From NCBI GenBank assembly GCA_016213775.1, contig JACQZR010000248.1:55242-119241 (forward strand): a stretch of 64,000 nucleotides of DNA, in the 5' to 3' direction. Each line of letters starts with the position of its first letter. Position 1 is the stretch's first letter. This document shows, piece after piece, positions 61,850 to 64,000 of the stretch. The position numbers and the translations under genes were made by a program. Below the pieces are notes generated by a model. That model did not search any database. It saw only the letters and a list, made by a program, of their open reading frames with translations, and was not told where the DNA came from. This DNA is from Acidobacteriota bacterium (GTDB lineage: Bacteria; Acidobacteriota; Terriglobia; Bryobacterales; Bryobacteraceae).

Positions 61850-62116
61850 ATGGCGACCACACGACTTTCCACCAAAGGGCAAGTCATCTTGCCCAAGAGC
61901 ATTCGCGACGCACGCGCCTGGGGGCCGGGTACGGAATTCACGGTGGAGGCGACCGAGGAAGGCGTTTTTCTGCGCCCTTCGAAGCAACGAAGGAGACTCA
62001 CTTTCGACGAGGTGGCGGGGATGCTCCGGTACACGGGTCCGCCAAAGACGTTACAGGAGATGGACGAAGGAGTGAAACGCGAGTTGGAGCGCCGCCGTGC
62101 TCGCGGTAGATACTGA
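61850..62116 (+). CDS. AbrB/MazE-like antitoxin
   Basis: This 88-residue protein starts MATTRLSTKGQVILPKSIRDARAWGPGTEFTVEATEEGVFLRP, the swapped-hairpin DNA-binding domain of AbrB/VapB antitoxins, followed by a toxin-binding tail (FDEVAGMLRYTGPPKTLQEMDEGVKRELERRRARG). AGGAG 8 bases before the ATG at 61850 fixes the start; an earlier in-frame start at 61796 is rejected. It overlaps the PIN toxin by 20 bases. Confidence 0.9.
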   Translation: MATTRLSTKGQVILPKSIRDARAWGPGTEFTVEATEEGVFLRPSKQRRRLTFDEVAGMLRYTGPPKTLQEMDEGVKRELERRRARGRY

Positions 62117-62486
62117 TGTGGTGGTGAGGTTGCTTACCGCGGACGACCAGAATCAGTTTGAAATGGTACAACAACTTTTCGGCGGAGAGGAGATCTGGAT
62201 CGGTAAGACGGTGTTGCTAGAGACAGCATGGGAACTGAAGAGCACCCTCGGCTGCCCAGCCGAGACTGTCCGGCAGGCGCTGAATAGACTTCTGACGATC
62301 GAAAACGTAGTAGTAGATGACAGCGAAGGCGTTCGCCAGGCAATCGCACTGGCGGAAAAGGGCCTCGAATTCGCCGACGCACTGCACTTGTGTTCGATGC
62401 CAGTGAGTGCACAATTTGCCAGCTTCGACAGGAAGTTTGTGCGAAGGGCGCAACAGGCGGGTCAGAAGAGTATTCGTCTGCTGTAG
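62097..62486 (+). CDS. vapC: VapC-like PIN-domain toxin
   Basis: This 129-residue PIN ribonuclease has all four acidic residues: Asp5 (AVDTDVVVRLL), Glu42 (LETAWEL), Asp94 (EFADALHLC) and Asp111 (FASFDRKFVRRA). The start is a GTG at 62097 inside the antitoxin gene, giving a 20-base overlap that couples translation. Of the three PIN-type modules in the window this and the DUF3368 pair look functional. It probably cuts tRNA or rRNA when the antitoxin is degraded. Confidence 0.9.
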   Translation: MLAVDTDVVVRLLTADDQNQFEMVQQLFGGEEIWIGKTVLLETAWELKSTLGCPAETVRQALNRLLTIENVVVDDSEGVRQAIALAEKGLEFADALHLCSMPVSAQFASFDRKFVRRAQQAGQKSIRLL

Positions 62487-62492
62487 GCTGGG

Positions 62493-63089
62493 CTACCGTG
62501 GGCGGCTCTCCCAGCGCATCCCCAGACGCCAAAGCCGCGGCGCGCCGATCAGCGGCGTAGGGCTGAAGCCAGTGACATAGGTGCGGTCGAGGGCGTTCTC
62601 AAGGCCGGCCTGGACCGCAAATCCACGCGGCAGTCGTTGGCGGGCGGTCCACTGGAGCGTCACGTAACCCGGAAGCAGGAACCGGTTGAGGTCGTCCTCA
62701 AACTGAAAGCTGTACGCACGCAGGCCGCCGGCGATGGAGAGACCGCGATGGGCGTATGTCAGTTGCATCGACCCCTGATGCTTCGGAATCTGCGGCAGCC
62801 GTTCCAACGTCACGTATCGCGATTCGGAATACAGGTAGCTGATCTCGCCGTTGAAGTGACGCCAGCGCTGGCGGGCATCCACCTCGATGCCGCGGCTGAC
62901 GGCGGCGGCGGCGTTGCGGCGCTGGCGAATGATAGCGGCGGGAGTCGAACTCAGCGTCACGTTGGTGATGATGTCGTCGACAGAATTGCGGAAGGCAGTG
63001 AAGCCGGCGCGCCGGGATTCGCCGATCCAATCCACGCCCGCCTCGACGCCCGTGAGTGTTTCCGGCCGCAGCGATCCTCTATCCTCAGT
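62493..63089 (-). pseudogene. TonB-dependent receptor, 5'-truncated
   Basis: The minus-strand frame from 63089 to a stop at 62493 reads as the C-terminal barrel of a classic TonB receptor: RPETLTGVEAGVDWIGES, RGIEVDARQRW, GLRAYSFQFEDDLNRFLLPGYVTL, then VQAGLENALDRTYVTGFSPTPLIGAPRLWRLGMRWE. Plug and N-terminal parts are absent; the frame closes at TGA 63090-63092. It differs from the two large receptors in the window and resembles the vitamin/siderophore type. To the right lies lower-GC sequence with a kinase gene, so the gene was probably cut by insertion or deletion at about 63090. Confidence 0.85.
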
Positions 63090-63198
63090 TCAGTTACGAG
63101 CGGGCTGAACGGCCGGGGAACGAACAGTTGCTTTCGGGTAGCGATTGCGAACCCTCAAGCATGATAGTCTGAGGAAGCAGGAGGGATGCGAGAATCCC

Positions 63199-63927
63199 AT
63201 GGCAACGGGCAGTCTATGGCCGCTACTTGTTGGGGAGACCATCGCCAGCAAGTATCGATTGACATCACTACTCGGCGAGGGTGGCTTTGGAGCAGTCTTT
63301 CTAGCAAAGCATTTCGTCAATGACTGCGTAATCAGAAGAGTAGCTATCAAGTTGATCAGTAATGATCAGCCAGACGAATTGATCCAGTCCACCGGGCTTG
63401 ACCATCCCAATCTGCTGCGATCTCTTGATGCCGGGGAGTGGACCTTCAAGAGCACCGGATTCCTGTACATGGTTATGGACGTCGCGGACGAGTCCCTAGA
63501 GCAGAAACTGCGTTGCGCACCGCTGACACACGAGGAGTTGGTCGAAGTGGTTGCTGCGGTAGCCTCTGGATTGGACTACCTTCACAGTAGAGGGCGCTGC
63601 CACGGGGATCTTAAGCCCGGGAACATACTGCGCGTGGGCGGACGCTGGCAGATCTCAGATTTTGGGACGCTTCGGGATATTGGCGTAAACCGAACAGCAG
63701 CATACACGGGAACGATTCTGGGCACTTTGGAATACATGCCCCCGGAGAGCTTCGAAGGGGTCATCTCGCCTGCCTGGGATATTTGGTCACTGGGTGTTTT
63801 GATTGTGAAGGCGGCAAGCGGCAAGTTTCCATATGCTGGAGACACACAATTGGCTTTGATGACACCTGAATTATGCACTCCAGTGGCCCGGCGGCCGGGC
63901 CACCTTGCTGCTCGTGATGTTGGCTGA
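63199..63927 (+). CDS. Ser/Thr protein kinase, probably truncated
   Basis: This 242-residue frame codes for a Hanks-type kinase domain: LLGEGGFGAVFLAKHF, Lys51 (RVAIKLI), CHGDLKPGNILRV (HGD in place of HRD), ISDFGTLRD and YMPPESFEGV. It stops after ELCTPVARRPGHLAARDVG, where the final helices of a kinase should follow, so it is probably cut off at the palindrome 63883-63903 or frameshifted. HGD is seen in some active kinases, so activity is open. Base composition is clearly lower in G+C than in the neighbours, suggesting later acquisition. A GGAGG lies about 13 bases upstream of the ATG at 63199. Confidence 0.75.
   Translation: MATGSLWPLLVGETIASKYRLTSLLGEGGFGAVFLAKHFVNDCVIRRVAIKLISNDQPDELIQSTGLDHPNLLRSLDAGEWTFKSTGFLYMVMDVADESLEQKLRCAPLTHEELVEVVAAVASGLDYLHSRGRCHGDLKPGNILRVGGRWQISDFGTLRDIGVNRTAAYTGTILGTLEYMPPESFEGVISPAWDIWSLGVLIVKAASGKFPYAGDTQLALMTPELCTPVARRPGHLAARDVG
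63883..63903. repeat. 21-base palindrome inside the kinase end
   Basis: GTGGCCCGGC (63883-63892) and its reverse complement (63894-63903) surround one G. It coincides with the point where the kinase sequence stops resembling its family, so it may mark the end of an inserted element or the site of a rearrangement. It could also be a hairpin terminator, but there is no T-tract. Confidence 0.5.
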
Positions 63928-64000
63928 ATCGCCATCAGCGCGACTTGCTCCGTAAAATTCGTTCTACTTTTCGCCTCCCTCCCTACATGTTATTGATTTG

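Noticed and set aside
63883..63903. Palindrome as an intrinsic terminator
   Set aside because: No T-tract follows and it lies inside an open kinase frame; kept as a repeat instead.

Overview
The window looks like chromosome of a soil acidobacterium, close to the Solibacter/Bryobacter group. The base composition is high G+C. Several families are typical of that group: very large TonB-dependent receptors with an N-terminal carboxypeptidase-regulatory-like plug domain (25644-29069 and 34861-38094), a TIGR03435 protein, Tat-exported Gfo/Idh/MocA oxidoreductases, a sedolisin with the C-terminal modules common in Solibacter secreted proteins, and a Ser/Thr kinase carrying TPR-like and PEGA repeats. 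This assignment rests on gene families, not on a marker tree. No tRNA, rRNA, CRISPR array, prophage or intact transposase gene was seen.

Layout. 1-4159: ribosomal protein S1 (partial, minus strand) and a divergent NtrB/NtrC-like two-component pair. 4163-9709: an unrecognised gene, a frameshifted TIGR03435 gene, a fused enoyl-CoA hydratase/3-hydroxyacyl-CoA dehydrogenase and a secreted alpha/beta hydrolase. 9909-18936: an outer-membrane barrel, the kinase-TPR-PEGA protein and a divergent sedolisin. 19017-21314: a UPF0175/DUF3368 toxin-antitoxin pair and a pRiA4b ORF-3-like gene bracketed by a 48-base direct repeat, the second copy of which is the end of a LamG gene. 21345-31345: a minus-strand run (RNase R, TonB receptor, SGNH hydrolase, two Gfo/Idh/MocA oxidoreductases, DctA, LamG) that reads as an uptake and degradation cluster with overlapping genes. 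31372-38094: adenosine-specific kinase plus epimerase, two tandem small secreted paralogues behind an ECF-like promoter, a membrane acyltransferase-like protein and a second TonB receptor. 38105-39614: a Phd-like antitoxin with a palindromic operator, a frameshifted PIN toxin and decayed sequence. 39615-47915: sugar-related genes (SGNH hydrolase, rhamnulokinase, zinc dehydrogenase, sulfatase, hydroxypyruvate-isomerase-like protein) and an unusual secreted protein. 47926-57974: a glucose-dehydrogenase-like enzyme, a glycosyltransferase-methyltransferase fusion, a third Tat-exported oxidoreductase, a CpaE-like ATPase, a zinc-ribbon/coiled-coil protein next to a propeller-PHP protein, an ArgD-like aminotransferase and a LysR regulator. 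57990-64000: a DUF1801 protein, an orphan fused T6SS sheath protein (TssB-TssC), L-2-hydroxyglutarate oxidase, an ICMT-like methyltransferase, an intact AbrB/PIN module, a 5'-truncated TonB receptor and a lower-GC kinase fragment.

Two signals cut across the genes. Many monocistronic starts lack a Shine-Dalgarno sequence and instead have a -10-like hexamer (TATAAT, TATACT, TAAACT, TATGAT and similar) ending 6-9 bases before the ATG, the geometry expected of leaderless mRNAs. Several divergent pairs have start codons only 19-26 bases apart, around a palindromic A/T-rich core that could serve as the -10 element on both strands. The most unusual single genes are the one-piece T6SS sheath protein with no other T6SS gene in view and the secreted protein at 43271-45253.
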